Shown here piece by piece: positions 39,983 through 49,053 of a DNA stretch of 64,000 nucleotides. The position numbers and the translations under genes were made by a program. The notes beneath the pieces were generated by a model. The model did no database searches. It was not told where the DNA came from and saw only the letters and a list, made by a program, of their open reading frames with translations. Positions within the stretch are counted from its first letter, which is position 1; each line of letters begins with the position of its first letter. Source of the DNA: Falsirhodobacter xinxiangensis (GTDB taxonomy: Bacteria > Pseudomonadota > Alphaproteobacteria > Rhodobacterales > Rhodobacteraceae); contig NZ_SMYN01000010.1 of NCBI RefSeq assembly GCF_004959935.1, positions 247 through 64,246 of the forward strand, written 5' to 3'.

Positions 39983-40060
39983 GGCGCAACATTAGCATAG
40001 CTTAATCAGCGACAGAAAAGTTAATTCGATTGATTCGAGCATGGCCGTTACAAGCGCGCC
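39983..40060. promoter_or_regulatory. Divergent argP/argO control region
   Basis: These 78 bases are clearly richer in A and T than the rest of the window, with TTAATC, GTTAATT and GATTGATTC elements and AT-rich spacing, as expected for a LysR operator with two promoters. I cannot delimit the exact T-N11-A operator or the -10 boxes. Confidence 0.5.
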
Positions 40061-40648
40061 ATGACCCATTTCATCTCCGGTTTCTTCGTCTCTCTCAGCC
40101 TTATCGTCGCCATCGGGGCGCAGAACGCCTTCGTGCTGCGGCAGGGGCTTCGACGCGAGCATGTGGGCATCGTGGTGGCGATCTGCGCCGCCTCGGATGC
40201 GGTTCTGATCACGGCGGGGGTTCTGGGATTCGGCGCGGTGTCGGCGGCGGTGCCGGGGCTGGGGATGGCCATGCGGATCGTGGGGGCGGCGTTCCTGATC
40301 GTCTATGGCGCGCTGCGGTTTCGCGCGGCGTGGCGCGGCGGCGAGATGCTGGAGACGGCATCGGCCCCGCGCGGCAAGGTGGTGGCAACTGCGCTGCTGC
40401 TGACATGGGCGAATCCGCATGTGTATCTGGACACGCTTATGCTGATCGGCTCGATCTCGGCCCAGCATGATGCGCTGCCCTTCGGGGTGGGGGCGGTGCT
40501 GGCCTCGCTTTCGTTCTTCACCGCGCTGGGTTTCGGGGCGCGTTGGCTGGCGCCGGTTTTTGCCCGGCCTCGGGCATGGGTGGTGCTGGAATGTGCCGTG
40601 GGCGTTCTGATGTGGGTGATCGCGGCCAGCCTGCTGATCGGGGCTTGA
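40061..40648 (+). CDS. argO: LysE/ArgO-type basic amino acid exporter
   Basis: 195 residues with six predicted membrane helices; the family start GFFVSLSLIVAIGAQNAFVLRQGL and the WANPHVYLDTLMLIGSIS segment are diagnostic. It exports arginine, its toxic analogue canavanine, and possibly lysine. Divergent ArgP is its expected activator. A tiny reading frame overlaps its leader (40041-40064) but has no support. Confidence 0.94.
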   Translation: MTHFISGFFVSLSLIVAIGAQNAFVLRQGLRREHVGIVVAICAASDAVLITAGVLGFGAVSAAVPGLGMAMRIVGAAFLIVYGALRFRAAWRGGEMLETASAPRGKVVATALLLTWANPHVYLDTLMLIGSISAQHDALPFGVGAVLASLSFFTALGFGARWLAPVFARPRAWVVLECAVGVLMWVIAASLLIGA

Positions 40649-40680
40649 AGCGGCACCGGGCTTCGTATCTGGTCGCGCGC

Positions 40681-41553
40681 ATGGAAAACAACCGTCCCGC
40701 CCTTGGCATTGCGTGGATGCTGGCCGCCGGGTTCAGCTTCGTCGCGCTGAACGCGATCGTTCGATACATGGGGAATGATTTGCCCGCCGCGCAGAATGCG
40801 TTTCTGCGCTTTGCCTTCGGCTGCGTGTTCCTGCTGCCTTTGCTGCCACGTCTGCGGGCCGAGGGGTTCGCGCCGGGGGCGCTGCGGCTGTTCGGGTTGC
40901 GGGGTGTGGTCCATGCGGCGGGAGTGGTGTGCTGGTTCTATGCCATGGCGCATATCCCGATGGCCGAGGTGACGGCGATCGGCTACCTCAATCCCATCCT
41001 TGTGACGCTGGGCGCGGCGCTGATCTTCGGCGAGGCGCTGTCGTTGCGGCGGATCATCGCGATCCTTGTCGCGCTGGTGGGGGCGGTGGTGATCCTGCGG
41101 CCCGGCGCGCGGGTGGTGGAGCCGGGGCATCTGGCGCAGCTTGGCAACGCCTTTTTGTTCGCCAGCGGATACCTGATCGCCAGCCGCCTGACCCGCATCG
41201 CCAGTCCGGAAATGGTGGTGTCGATGCTGTCGGTGGTGGTGACCGTGATCCTGCTGCCGCTGGCCGTTTCGGTCTGGCAGGCGCCGACGCCGCTGCAATA
41301 CGGGTTGCTGGCGGGAACGGCGATCTTTGCCACGGCGGGGCATTACTTCATGACGCGCGCCTTTGCGTCCGCACCACTGACGGTGACGCAGCCGGTCACC
41401 TTCCTGAACCTGATCTGGGCCTCGATGTCCGGCTATTTCCTGTTCGGGGAAAGCGTGGACCCGTTCGTGCTGCTGGGGGGCGGCATCATCATCGGGTCCA
41501 TCGCCTATCTGACATGGCGCGACGCGGTCAGGCGTCGGGCTGCTGCCGGGTAA
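40681..41553 (+). CDS. EamA-family drug/metabolite transporter
   Basis: 290 residues, ten predicted membrane helices in two EamA repeats (about 10-140 and 150-285). Landmarks are NAIVRYMGNDLPAAQNAFLRFAF in the first repeat and a second QPVTFLNLIWASMSGYFLFGE near residue 240. Substrate unknown; family members export metabolites. It starts 32 bases after argO, so they may be co-transcribed. Its 3' end overlaps the convergent glgX by 26 bases. Confidence 0.9.
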   Translation: MENNRPALGIAWMLAAGFSFVALNAIVRYMGNDLPAAQNAFLRFAFGCVFLLPLLPRLRAEGFAPGALRLFGLRGVVHAAGVVCWFYAMAHIPMAEVTAIGYLNPILVTLGAALIFGEALSLRRIIAILVALVGAVVILRPGARVVEPGHLAQLGNAFLFASGYLIASRLTRIASPEMVVSMLSVVVTVILLPLAVSVWQAPTPLQYGLLAGTAIFATAGHYFMTRAFASAPLTVTQPVTFLNLIWASMSGYFLFGESVDPFVLLGGGIIIGSIAYLTWRDAVRRRAAAG

Positions 41554-43573
41554 AGGCCGCGACGCTTTGCCATGGCAGGGCGACCTCGCCGCTGGCAGGG
41601 CGGTCGCAGGCGACGGGGTCGGCGGCGGTGTCGATCCGCTGGACCCAGTCGCCTTCGGGCAGGGCAAAGGGGCCGTCATCGCCCGCATTCAGCACCAGCA
41701 GCACGTCGTGCGAGCCGGTCATCAGCCGCATCCCGATGCAGGCGAGGCCGCTGTTCCAATCCTCGTCGGTCATGGTGCGGCCCTGCGGGTGGTGCCATGT
41801 CACCTCCGGCCCCTTGCCGTCGCCATCAGGGGCGGTCGCCCATTGGATCTGGCCCAGCGCGACTTCCTTGCGGAAGGCCATCATGTCGGCCACCGCCTGC
41901 GTGATCGCCTCCTGCCGGTTGTCCCAATCCAGCCACGCGATCTCGTTATCCTGGCAATAGGCGTTGTTGTTGCCCTGCTGGGTCTGGCCGATCTCGTCCC
42001 CGGCAAGGATCATCGGCACGCCTTGAGAAAACAGCAACGAGCCGAGCATCGCCTTCACCCGGCGGCGGCGCGAGGCGGTGACGCTGTCATCGCCCGGTCC
42101 TTCGACGCCCATATTGTCCGACAGGTTGTGCGAATGGCCGTCGCGGCCGTCTTCGCCATTCGCGTCGTTGTGCTTGTCGTTGTAGGACACCGTGTCCCAC
42201 AGGGTGAAGCCGTCATGCGCGGCAAGGAAGTTGATCGAACTGGTGGCCGGGCGGTGGGAATGGTTGAACTGGATGGGCGATCCGGTCAGCCGCTGGCTGA
42301 CGCGCGGCACCAGACCCGGATCGCGCCGCCAGAACGCGCGCAGATCGTCGCGCGCCTTGTCGTTCCATTCGCGGAAGGGCCACGGAAAACCGCCGACCTG
42401 ATAGCCGCCCTCGCCAATGTCCCAGGGTTCTGCGATCAGTTTGACCTTGGACAGCACCGGGTCCTGACGGATGGCGGCAAAGAAGGCGCCCTCACGCTCG
42501 AACCCTTGGCTTTCGCGCCCCAGGGTGGATGCTAGATCGAAGCGGAACCCATCCACATGCATCACCTGCACCCAGTAGCGCAGCGAATCCAGCACCATCC
42601 GCAGCACCATCGGATGCGCCACGTTCAGCGTATTGCCCGTGCCGGTGGTGTCGAAACTGTGGCGCTTGTCGTCCGACAGCAGGTAGTAGGAGGCGTTGTC
42701 GATGCCCTTGAAGCACAGGGTCGGGCCACGCTCGTTCCCTTCGGCGGTGTGGTTATAGACGACGTCGAGGATCACCTCGATCCCGGCGCGGTGGAATTTC
42801 TGGATCGCCAGCTTCACTTCGCGCGGGTTGCCGGTCTTCAGGTATCCACGGTGGGGGGCGAAGAACAGAAGCGAGTTGTAGCCCCAGTAGTTTGACAGAC
42901 CCTTTTCGACCAGATGCCGGTCATGCAGGAAACCGTGTATGGGCAGCAGTTCGATCGCCGTCGCGCCGATGCGGTGCAGATGCTCGATCACCGCGTCCGA
43001 GGCGAGGCCCGCAAAGGTGCCGCGGTCTTCCTCGGGCACGCCGGGGTGGCGCTGCGTCAGGCCTTTGACGTGGGATTCATAGATCAGGCTGTCGCACCAG
43101 CGGTATTGCAGCGTCCAGTCGGCATCCCAGTCGAAATCGGGGTCCGACACGACCGCCTTGGGCATGAAGGGCGCGGAATCCCGTTCGTCGAAGGTCAGAT
43201 CGTCGCCGGGCAGGGCATAGCCGAACAGCGCGTCATCCCATTTCGTATGCCCCACCACCTGCCGCGCGTAAGGGTCGAGCAGCAGCTTGTTCGGGTTGAA
43301 ACGGTGGCCGTTCTCCGGTTCATACGGACCGTGGACGCGGTAGCCATAGGCCTGGCCCGGACGAATGCCGGGGATGAAGCCGTGCCAGATGCCGCCTTCC
43401 ATGAGCGGCATGTCCAGCCGCTGGATCTCTGTCTCGCCGGTTTCGTCGAACAGGCACAGCTCCACGCGGGTGGCGTTGTCGGAAAACAGGGCGAAATTGG
43501 TGCCGTCGGCGCTGACATCCGCGCCCAGCACGTCGGAACGCGAGGCGGCGAGGTCGAAACTGTAGTCGTTCAT
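41528..43573 (-). CDS. glgX: Glycogen debranching enzyme GlgX (TreX-like)
   Basis: 681 residues: N-terminal CBM48-type domain (about 15-110), then the GH13 barrel with YNHTAEGN, the nucleophile Asp346 in DGFRFDLAS, general acid Glu382 in LIAEPWDIG, and AAHDGFTLWDTVSYNDKHN. It cleaves alpha-1,6 branch points in glycogen-derived chains. In treY/treZ pathways a related protein (TreX) supplies linear chains. The start shares one base with the glgC stop. Confidence 0.94.
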   Translation of the reverse strand: MNDYSFDLAASRSDVLGADVSADGTNFALFSDNATRVELCLFDETGETEIQRLDMPLMEGGIWHGFIPGIRPGQAYGYRVHGPYEPENGHRFNPNKLLLDPYARQVVGHTKWDDALFGYALPGDDLTFDERDSAPFMPKAVVSDPDFDWDADWTLQYRWCDSLIYESHVKGLTQRHPGVPEEDRGTFAGLASDAVIEHLHRIGATAIELLPIHGFLHDRHLVEKGLSNYWGYNSLLFFAPHRGYLKTGNPREVKLAIQKFHRAGIEVILDVVYNHTAEGNERGPTLCFKGIDNASYYLLSDDKRHSFDTTGTGNTLNVAHPMVLRMVLDSLRYWVQVMHVDGFRFDLASTLGRESQGFEREGAFFAAIRQDPVLSKVKLIAEPWDIGEGGYQVGGFPWPFREWNDKARDDLRAFWRRDPGLVPRVSQRLTGSPIQFNHSHRPATSSINFLAAHDGFTLWDTVSYNDKHNDANGEDGRDGHSHNLSDNMGVEGPGDDSVTASRRRRVKAMLGSLLFSQGVPMILAGDEIGQTQQGNNNAYCQDNEIAWLDWDNRQEAITQAVADMMAFRKEVALGQIQWATAPDGDGKGPEVTWHHPQGRTMTDEDWNSGLACIGMRLMTGSHDVLLVLNAGDDGPFALPEGDWVQRIDTAADPVACDRPASGEVALPWQSVAAFTRQQPDA

Positions 43574-44757
43574 CAGCGGGTCACCACCATTGCGGCTGCG
43601 GGACGGACAAGGGCGCGGGCGTCGCGGCGGGCAAGCATGTCCTGCGTGATCAACGTCGTGCCGCCCGGAGTCCTGCGGAACCAGCGTGCGTCTTCGGTCG
43701 GGTCTTCGCCCACAGTCAGATCGGACGGGATCACGGTGCCGGGCGCGACGATGGCGCGGGTCAGGCGCGCGCCGGTTTCCACCCGTGCGCCGGGCAGGAT
43801 CACGGTTTCGTCCAGCAGCGTCCAGCGGCCCGCGCTGCGCGGTGCCATCAGCGAAATGCCCGAGATCGTCACCGAATGCCCCACCCAGCCATCATGTCCG
43901 GGGTCGAGGTCGGCGCGTGCGATGCGGTCGGGCAGGCGACAAGGCGAATGCGCATCGCGCAGGTCCAGCGCGGTGCGGCGAAAGGCGTCCAGCGTGCCCA
44001 CGTCGCGCCAATAGGCGCCCATCGGGCGACGATGGGCAAAGGCGATGCCCATGTCCACGGCGGCCGGCAGGATGTCATGGCCGAAATCATGGCTGCTTTC
44101 CAGCTCCATCGCGTCCATCATCAGCGCGGCGCGCAGCCAGTTCCACGAGAAGACATAGATGCCCATGCTGGCAAGCGCGCGAGACGGATCGCCCGGCATA
44201 TGCGGCGGCAGCGCGGGCTTTTCAAGGAAGGACAGAACGCGGCCTTCGGCATCGGTATGCAGCACACCGAAGGCGCTGGCGTCGCGCAGCGGCACCGCGT
44301 CCACCGCCACCGTCACCGCAGCCCCGGTTTCGCGGTGCTGGGCGATCATCGCGGCATAATCCATGTCATAGACGTGATCGCCGGCAAGGATCAGCACCTC
44401 CTCGGCACCGCTGGCGTCGATCTCGGCCATGTTGGCGGCGACGGCGGCGGCCGTGCCGACATATCCGGCGGCCGAGCCGGTCACGGTCGGGCCATGGCGC
44501 AGCGACAGGTTGCGGAAGGCATGGCCCCAACGGCGCGGCAGATGATCCTCGAGGCTGGCCGGGCGGTATTGGGTGGCCACCAGCATCCGGTCGATCCCCG
44601 AGGACACCGCATTCGCCATGGTGAAATCCACGATCCGGCGCCCTTCGCCCATGTGGAGCGCGGGCTTGCAATCGGACGCGGTCAGTTCGTGAAGGCGAGA
44701 ACCCTGCCCACCTGCAAGCAGGATGGCCAAGGTGCGGTCATCGGATCGTGCTGTCAT
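43573..44757 (-). CDS. glgC: GlgC-like ADP-glucose pyrophosphorylase with altered catalytic site
   Basis: 394 residues from ATG 44757, shorter than usual GlgC (about 420-430). Nucleotidyltransferase landmarks ILLAGGQGSRL, the KPALHMG segment, ILAGDHVYDMDY, FLEKPALPP, SSHDFGHDILP and YWRDVGTLDAF are kept, and a left-handed beta-helix follows (about 280-365). However the motif that reads WYRGTADAV in E. coli is GYVGTAAAV here, so the catalytic Asp142 equivalent is Ala104, and the preceding Arg is Val. Either activity is lost or changed, or the role is taken by another residue. Confidence 0.82.
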   Translation of the reverse strand: MTARSDDRTLAILLAGGQGSRLHELTASDCKPALHMGEGRRIVDFTMANAVSSGIDRMLVATQYRPASLEDHLPRRWGHAFRNLSLRHGPTVTGSAAGYVGTAAAVAANMAEIDASGAEEVLILAGDHVYDMDYAAMIAQHRETGAAVTVAVDAVPLRDASAFGVLHTDAEGRVLSFLEKPALPPHMPGDPSRALASMGIYVFSWNWLRAALMMDAMELESSHDFGHDILPAAVDMGIAFAHRRPMGAYWRDVGTLDAFRRTALDLRDAHSPCRLPDRIARADLDPGHDGWVGHSVTISGISLMAPRSAGRWTLLDETVILPGARVETGARLTRAIVAPGTVIPSDLTVGEDPTEDARWFRRTPGGTTLITQDMLARRDARALVRPAAAMVVTR

Positions 44758-44849
44758 CTGGGTCCCCCGGGGCGCGATTTCGCATCGCTCAACCTGTGCG
44801 ATGGCAGAACCGCGCTCCGGCCCGTTTGTTCCGCACTGCGGCAAGAATT

Positions 44850-47087
44850 TCAGCGCGGTTCCCACAGCACGGAAACCGGGCCGTTTTCGCGGTCGGGCCA
44901 GAGGTTCCCCGGCGCTGGGGTCGAGGCATCCAGCGCCGCCGTCACCGTCAGCCGCCCAGATGCGCCCTGACGGATCAGGCGAAGCTGGCCGGGGGCGGGT
45001 TGATCCACCCGGACCCCGGCATCGCGGAAGAAATCGGGCATCTTGCGCCGCAGGTCCACCAGCACGCGGGTCAGCCGCGATTTCGCGCAGGTCGCGCCCC
45101 GGACGGCTGCATGATCAACCGGAAGGCGGTTGTCGGGATCGGTCAGGTTATGGGCGGAAACCTCGGTCCCCTGATAGACGTAGGGGATGCCCGGCATGGT
45201 CAGCTTCAGCGCCGTTTGCACCAATGTCAGCCGGTCGGCGCGGTCCAGCAGTGGATGCGCGTCTTCGGGCAGGCCCAAGGTCCAGCTTCGGCACAGCGCG
45301 TGGGCGAAGGCCAGGGGCGCGGCTTCTGCCGCCGCGTCGGGATGGGTCCACGAGGTGATCCGCTTGGCCTCGCGCATCGCCTTTTCGATATGGGCACGCA
45401 GCCGATCCTCGATGTCGCCGCGATCGGGCTCCCACATGGCCAGCAGGCTTTGGAGAATATACCAGCGCAGGTTGGCATCGACCGCATCCGCCTGCGGCAT
45501 GTCCGAGGCCCGTCGCCACAGCGCAAGGAAGCTGTCTGGCATGTGGCTGATGGCGACAAGGCGCATCCGCGCATCCTCGGCCCGTTTCGTATCGTGGGTC
45601 GAGGTGAGGTTCATATGCGCCGGCTGCACCTTTTGCATCCAGTCGTCGAACGCCTGCACGGTCATGCTCGCCTCGTCCGGCAGCGATCCGACCTCGTTCG
45701 CGGCAAGGTAGCGGTTCCAGCGGAAGGCGGCGGTATCCTCGTGCGATTTTGCCAGCAATGCGCCGGTGACCTGTTGGAACCGGGTGCGGAAGGCGCGGGC
45801 GGGGTCGCTTGCCGCATCGGTGACGAAACCCGCGACCAACCGCACGGTCGCATCGGTTCGCAGCCCTTGCGAGGCCTGTTCGACCAGAGCGTCCATCAGC
45901 GCAAGATCCTCGCCCCGGCGGGTGCGGTCCGTGAAATAGGTGCGATAGCGGGGAAAGTGGATCAGCAGGCGCAGGATCGCCTCGCGCAGGGATTCGTCGC
46001 CCGGTTCGGCCTCGGGGTCCTGTTCGGCGGCGGCGCGGGCAAGGGCGACCAGTTGCAGCAGTTCCGCCGCAAGGTCCTGACGGATCACCTCTCCCTTCGC
46101 CTCCTCCAGCGCGGCTTCGAAATCGCCGGTCGCTCCGGTGGCCTCGCGCCACTGGCGGTCGATCTCCTCCAGCCCCGACGGGTTGGTCAGCACGCGGGCC
46201 AAGGCGCGGGCGGATTCGTAGCCGGTGGTGCCAAGCGTGCGCCAGTCGGGCAGCGCCTCGTCGCCGGTCAGGATCTTTTCGACCCAGACGGGAGTGCCCG
46301 GCAGATCCTCGGCCAACCAGTCCAGATAGGTTTCGGGGTCGGCCAGCCCGTCGATGTGGTCGATCCGCAGCCCCTGGACCCAGCCGCGCCGCACCAGATC
46401 GAAGGTGGCGGCGTGCATGTCCTCGAACACCTGCCGGTCCTCGACCCGCATTCCGATAAGTCCGGTCACGTTGAAGAAGCGGCGATGGGTGATGCCGTCG
46501 CGTTCCAGCTCCCAATGGGCGAGGCGCCAGTGCTGCGCCTCGTGGACGGCGGCGATGATATCCGGGTCGTCATGGCCATCCGAGGGCAGGGTGCCCGGTG
46601 CCAGCGGCAGTTCCAGAAGGCCGTCGGTCAGGATGCCGCCGTTCTTGTCCTCCAGCCGGAAGGTTTCGATCACCGTGGCGAACGGGGCGGGCAGGAAAGG
46701 CAGCACCAGCCGCCCGCGCGCCCAGTCGATGTCGAAATGGCGGGCATATCTGCTTGCCTCGCCATGGCGCAGCACGTCCAGCAGCCAGGGATTCGACAGG
46801 TTGCACGCAGTATGGTTCGGCACCACGTCAAGGATGATCCCGATCCCTTGCACCCGCGCCGCGTCGGCAAGACGGGCAAAGCCGTCGATCCCGCCAAGGC
46901 TTTCGTCGATGCGGGTCGGGTCGCTGACGTCATATCCATGAGTGGACCCCGGCGTCGCCTGCAGGATGGGCGAGAGATAGAGGTGCGAATACCCCGTCTC
47001 GGCCAGGTGCGGCAGAAGGTCGCTTGCGGTGTCGAAGCTGCGGCCTTCGCGCAGCAGCAGATGATAGATGGCTGTCGGAAGGGTCAT
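44850..47087 (-). CDS. treY: Maltooligosyl trehalose synthase
   Basis: 745 residues from ATG 47087 (MTLPTAIYHLLLREGRSFDT). GH13 motifs: LYLSPILQATPGSTHGYDV, ILDVVPNHTA, the nucleophile region GLRIDHIDGLADPETYL and general acid VWVEKILTGDE. TreY turns the reducing end of a maltooligosaccharide into a trehalose unit; TreZ then releases trehalose. No treZ is in the window. It heads the minus-strand treY-glgC-glgX set and ends 92 bases before glgC. Earlier in-frame codons fall in the divergent promoter region. Confidence 0.93.
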   Translation of the reverse strand: MTLPTAIYHLLLREGRSFDTASDLLPHLAETGYSHLYLSPILQATPGSTHGYDVSDPTRIDESLGGIDGFARLADAARVQGIGIILDVVPNHTACNLSNPWLLDVLRHGEASRYARHFDIDWARGRLVLPFLPAPFATVIETFRLEDKNGGILTDGLLELPLAPGTLPSDGHDDPDIIAAVHEAQHWRLAHWELERDGITHRRFFNVTGLIGMRVEDRQVFEDMHAATFDLVRRGWVQGLRIDHIDGLADPETYLDWLAEDLPGTPVWVEKILTGDEALPDWRTLGTTGYESARALARVLTNPSGLEEIDRQWREATGATGDFEAALEEAKGEVIRQDLAAELLQLVALARAAAEQDPEAEPGDESLREAILRLLIHFPRYRTYFTDRTRRGEDLALMDALVEQASQGLRTDATVRLVAGFVTDAASDPARAFRTRFQQVTGALLAKSHEDTAAFRWNRYLAANEVGSLPDEASMTVQAFDDWMQKVQPAHMNLTSTHDTKRAEDARMRLVAISHMPDSFLALWRRASDMPQADAVDANLRWYILQSLLAMWEPDRGDIEDRLRAHIEKAMREAKRITSWTHPDAAAEAAPLAFAHALCRSWTLGLPEDAHPLLDRADRLTLVQTALKLTMPGIPYVYQGTEVSAHNLTDPDNRLPVDHAAVRGATCAKSRLTRVLVDLRRKMPDFFRDAGVRVDQPAPGQLRLIRQGASGRLTVTAALDASTPAPGNLWPDRENGPVSVLWEPR

Positions 47088-47154
47088 GATTTTCTTCGCT
47101 GGCTTGGACTTGGGCCAACCGACAACCGCGCCGCAGGTTCCGGAAAGAAGGTTT

Positions 47155-47179
47155 GGAACAGAATTTCCATACCGAGGTT
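47155..47179 (+). promoter_or_regulatory. GGAAC-N17-GTT promoter element ahead of the PRC-barrel gene
   Basis: GGAAC at 47155-47159 and GTT at 47177-47179 are separated by 17 bases. This closely matches the GGAAC-N16-CGTT pattern used by EcfG-type general stress sigma factors of alphaproteobacteria, except for the base before GTT (G not C). It stands 48 bases before the start codon. Many Rhodobacterales lack EcfG, so another ECF or heat-shock sigma factor may be the user. Confidence 0.45.
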
Positions 47180-47227
47180 GGGAATGGGAGCGCCGAACGA
47201 GCGCGCTGATTTCGAGGAGACCATCAG

Positions 47228-47767
47228 ATGAAAAAGCTTTTCCTGTCGACCATCCTTGCCACTGCGACCGCCGGTTTTGCCTTTGCGCAGGACACGACGA
47301 CCCCGCCCGCGACCGATGGTGACACGCAGGCCCCGCTGACGGGCGAGAACATGACCCCGACCAACGATCCCGCCGATACCGGCACCGGAACGATGGCCGA
47401 TCCCGCCGTGCCGACCGCGCCCGCAACTCCGGAAACCACCAACCCGGACATGGCCACCACCTCGTCCCGCGAAGGCTACAGCCCCGTGATGACCGAAGCG
47501 GTGACGTCCGAGAACCTGACCGGCGCCAACGTCTATACCGCCGAGGATGCCGATGTGGGCACCGTGTCCGAACTGGTGCTGGACGATCAGGGCAAGGTCA
47601 CGCAGGTGATCGTCGATGTGGGCGGATTCCTCGGGATCGGCGCGAAGCCGGTGGCGCTGACCATGACCGAGCTTGAGATTCTGCAACAGGACGATGGCGA
47701 CGACATCCGCGCCTATACCACCATGACCCGCGAAGAGCTGGAGGCACTGCCCGAATACGAGGGCTGA
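47228..47767 (+). CDS. Exported PRC-barrel domain protein
   Basis: 179 residues: signal peptide (MKKLFLSTILATATAGFAFAQ), a Thr/Pro/Ala-rich low-complexity linker to about residue 80 and one PRC-barrel (VTSENLTGANVYTAEDADVGTV to VDVGGFLGIGAKPVAL). PRC-barrel proteins in alphaproteobacteria are often stress-induced; functions are unclear. It is divergent from treY, has a GAGGA site and a possible stress promoter, and ends at a strong terminator. A link with trehalose synthesis through stress response is plausible. Confidence 0.88.
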   Translation: MKKLFLSTILATATAGFAFAQDTTTPPATDGDTQAPLTGENMTPTNDPADTGTGTMADPAVPTAPATPETTNPDMATTSSREGYSPVMTEAVTSENLTGANVYTAEDADVGTVSELVLDDQGKVTQVIVDVGGFLGIGAKPVALTMTELEILQQDDGDDIRAYTTMTREELEALPEYEG

Positions 47768-47777
47768 CGCCGATGCG

Positions 47778-47808
47778 AGGGGGGCGCTTCGGCGTCCCCC
47801 TTTCATTT
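47778..47808 (+). terminator. Intrinsic terminator after the PRC-barrel gene
   Basis: A 9-bp stem (47779-47787 with 47792-47800, one G-T wobble; an A-T pair extends it at 47778/47801) with a TTCG loop is followed by TTTCATTTT. A clear rho-independent terminator that isolates this gene from the radical SAM operon. Confidence 0.88.
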
Positions 47809-47835
47809 TGACGTCCGTGAACATATAGTGAACGC

Positions 47836-49053
47836 ATGAAGTCCCTGACCGAAAAGCTCGCGATCCTTTCCGATGCCGCGAAATACGACGCCTCCTGCGC
47901 ATCCAGCGGCGGGGCGAAGCGGGATTCGCGCGATGGGAAGGGGGTGGGATCGTCGGGCGGTTCGGGCATCTGCCACGCCTATGCCCCGGATGGGCGCTGC
48001 ATCAGCCTGCTGAAGATCCTGATGACCAATTTCTGCATCTATGACTGCGCCTATTGCGTGAACCGTGTGTCGTCCAAGGTGGAGCGCGCGCGGTTCTCGG
48101 TCGAGGAAGTGGTTCGGCTGACCATCGAATTCTATCGCCGGAACTATATCGAAGGGTTGTTCCTGTCGTCGGGGATCATCCGGTCGTCGGACGATACGAT
48201 GGCCGACATGGTGCGGATCGCGAAAACCCTGCGCGAGCGGGAGGGGTTTCGCGGTTACATCCACCTGAAGACCATCCCAGACGCCTCGCCCGAGTTGATC
48301 GAGGAGGCGGGAAAATATGCGGACCGGCTGTCGATCAACATCGAAATGCCGACCGAGGCCGGGCTGTCGCAGCTTGCGCCGGAGAAATCGGCCAAGGGTA
48401 TCCGCCGCGCGATGGGCGAGGTGCGCCTGCGCCGCGAAGCCTCGCGCGAGGTGACGCATACGGGCAAGCGCCGCGCGGCCTTTGCGCCCGCCGGGCAATC
48501 GACGCAGGTGATCGTAGGGGCGGATGCCGCCGACGATCGCGACGTGCTGACGCAGAGCGCGAACCTCTATGCCAATTATGGGCTGAGCCGGGTGTATTAC
48601 TCGGCCTTCTCGCCCATTCCCGACGCGTCGCGGATGCTGCCGCTGAAAAAGCCGCCCCTGATGCGGGAACATCGGCTGTATCAGGCGGATTGGCTGTTGC
48701 GCTTCTATGGGTTCGACGTGTCCGAGATCGCCTCGCAGGGGATGCTGGATCTGGAGGTGGACCCCAAGACCGCATGGGCGCTGGCGCATCGCGAACAGTT
48801 TCCCGTGGATGTGAACCGCGCGGCGCGCGAGATGCTGCTGCGCGTGCCGGGGTTCGGCGTGAAGACGGTGGACCGGATCGTGGCGGCGCGGCGGCGCGGG
48901 GCGGTGCGGTTCGAACATCTGGTGGCGATGGGGGCGGTGACGAAACATGCCAAGCCCTTCATCACGCTTCCGGGTTGGACGGCGCGCGGGCTGGATGACG
49001 ATGCGCTTCGGGCGCGATATGCCCCCGCGCCGGAACAGTTGAGCCTGTTCTGA
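47836..49053 (+). CDS. UdgX-linked radical SAM protein with HhH tail, putative DNA modification/repair
   Basis: 405 residues. The SAM [4Fe-4S] motif CIYDCAYC has Cys67, Cys71 and Cys74, followed by a barrel with GLFLSSGIIRSSDDT, YIHLKTIPDASPELI and SINIEMPTEAGL. At about 325-360 a helix-hairpin-helix (LLRVPGFGVKTVDRIVAARR) implies nucleic-acid binding. It matches the family described as radical SAM linked to uracil-DNA glycosylase; no reaction is established. It overlaps the udgX-type gene by one base (TGATG), so both are made together. Cys21 and Cys46/Cys55 in the N-terminal part could serve another cluster. Confidence 0.9.
   Translation: MKSLTEKLAILSDAAKYDASCASSGGAKRDSRDGKGVGSSGGSGICHAYAPDGRCISLLKILMTNFCIYDCAYCVNRVSSKVERARFSVEEVVRLTIEFYRRNYIEGLFLSSGIIRSSDDTMADMVRIAKTLREREGFRGYIHLKTIPDASPELIEEAGKYADRLSINIEMPTEAGLSQLAPEKSAKGIRRAMGEVRLRREASREVTHTGKRRAAFAPAGQSTQVIVGADAADDRDVLTQSANLYANYGLSRVYYSAFSPIPDASRMLPLKKPPLMREHRLYQADWLLRFYGFDVSEIASQGMLDLEVDPKTAWALAHREQFPVDVNRAAREMLLRVPGFGVKTVDRIVAARRRGAVRFEHLVAMGAVTKHAKPFITLPGWTARGLDDDALRARYAPAPEQLSLF

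Noticed and set aside
40041-40064. Seven-codon frame ahead of argO as a possible leader peptide
   Set aside because: No Arg or Lys codons typical of attenuation and no terminator hairpin; probably chance.
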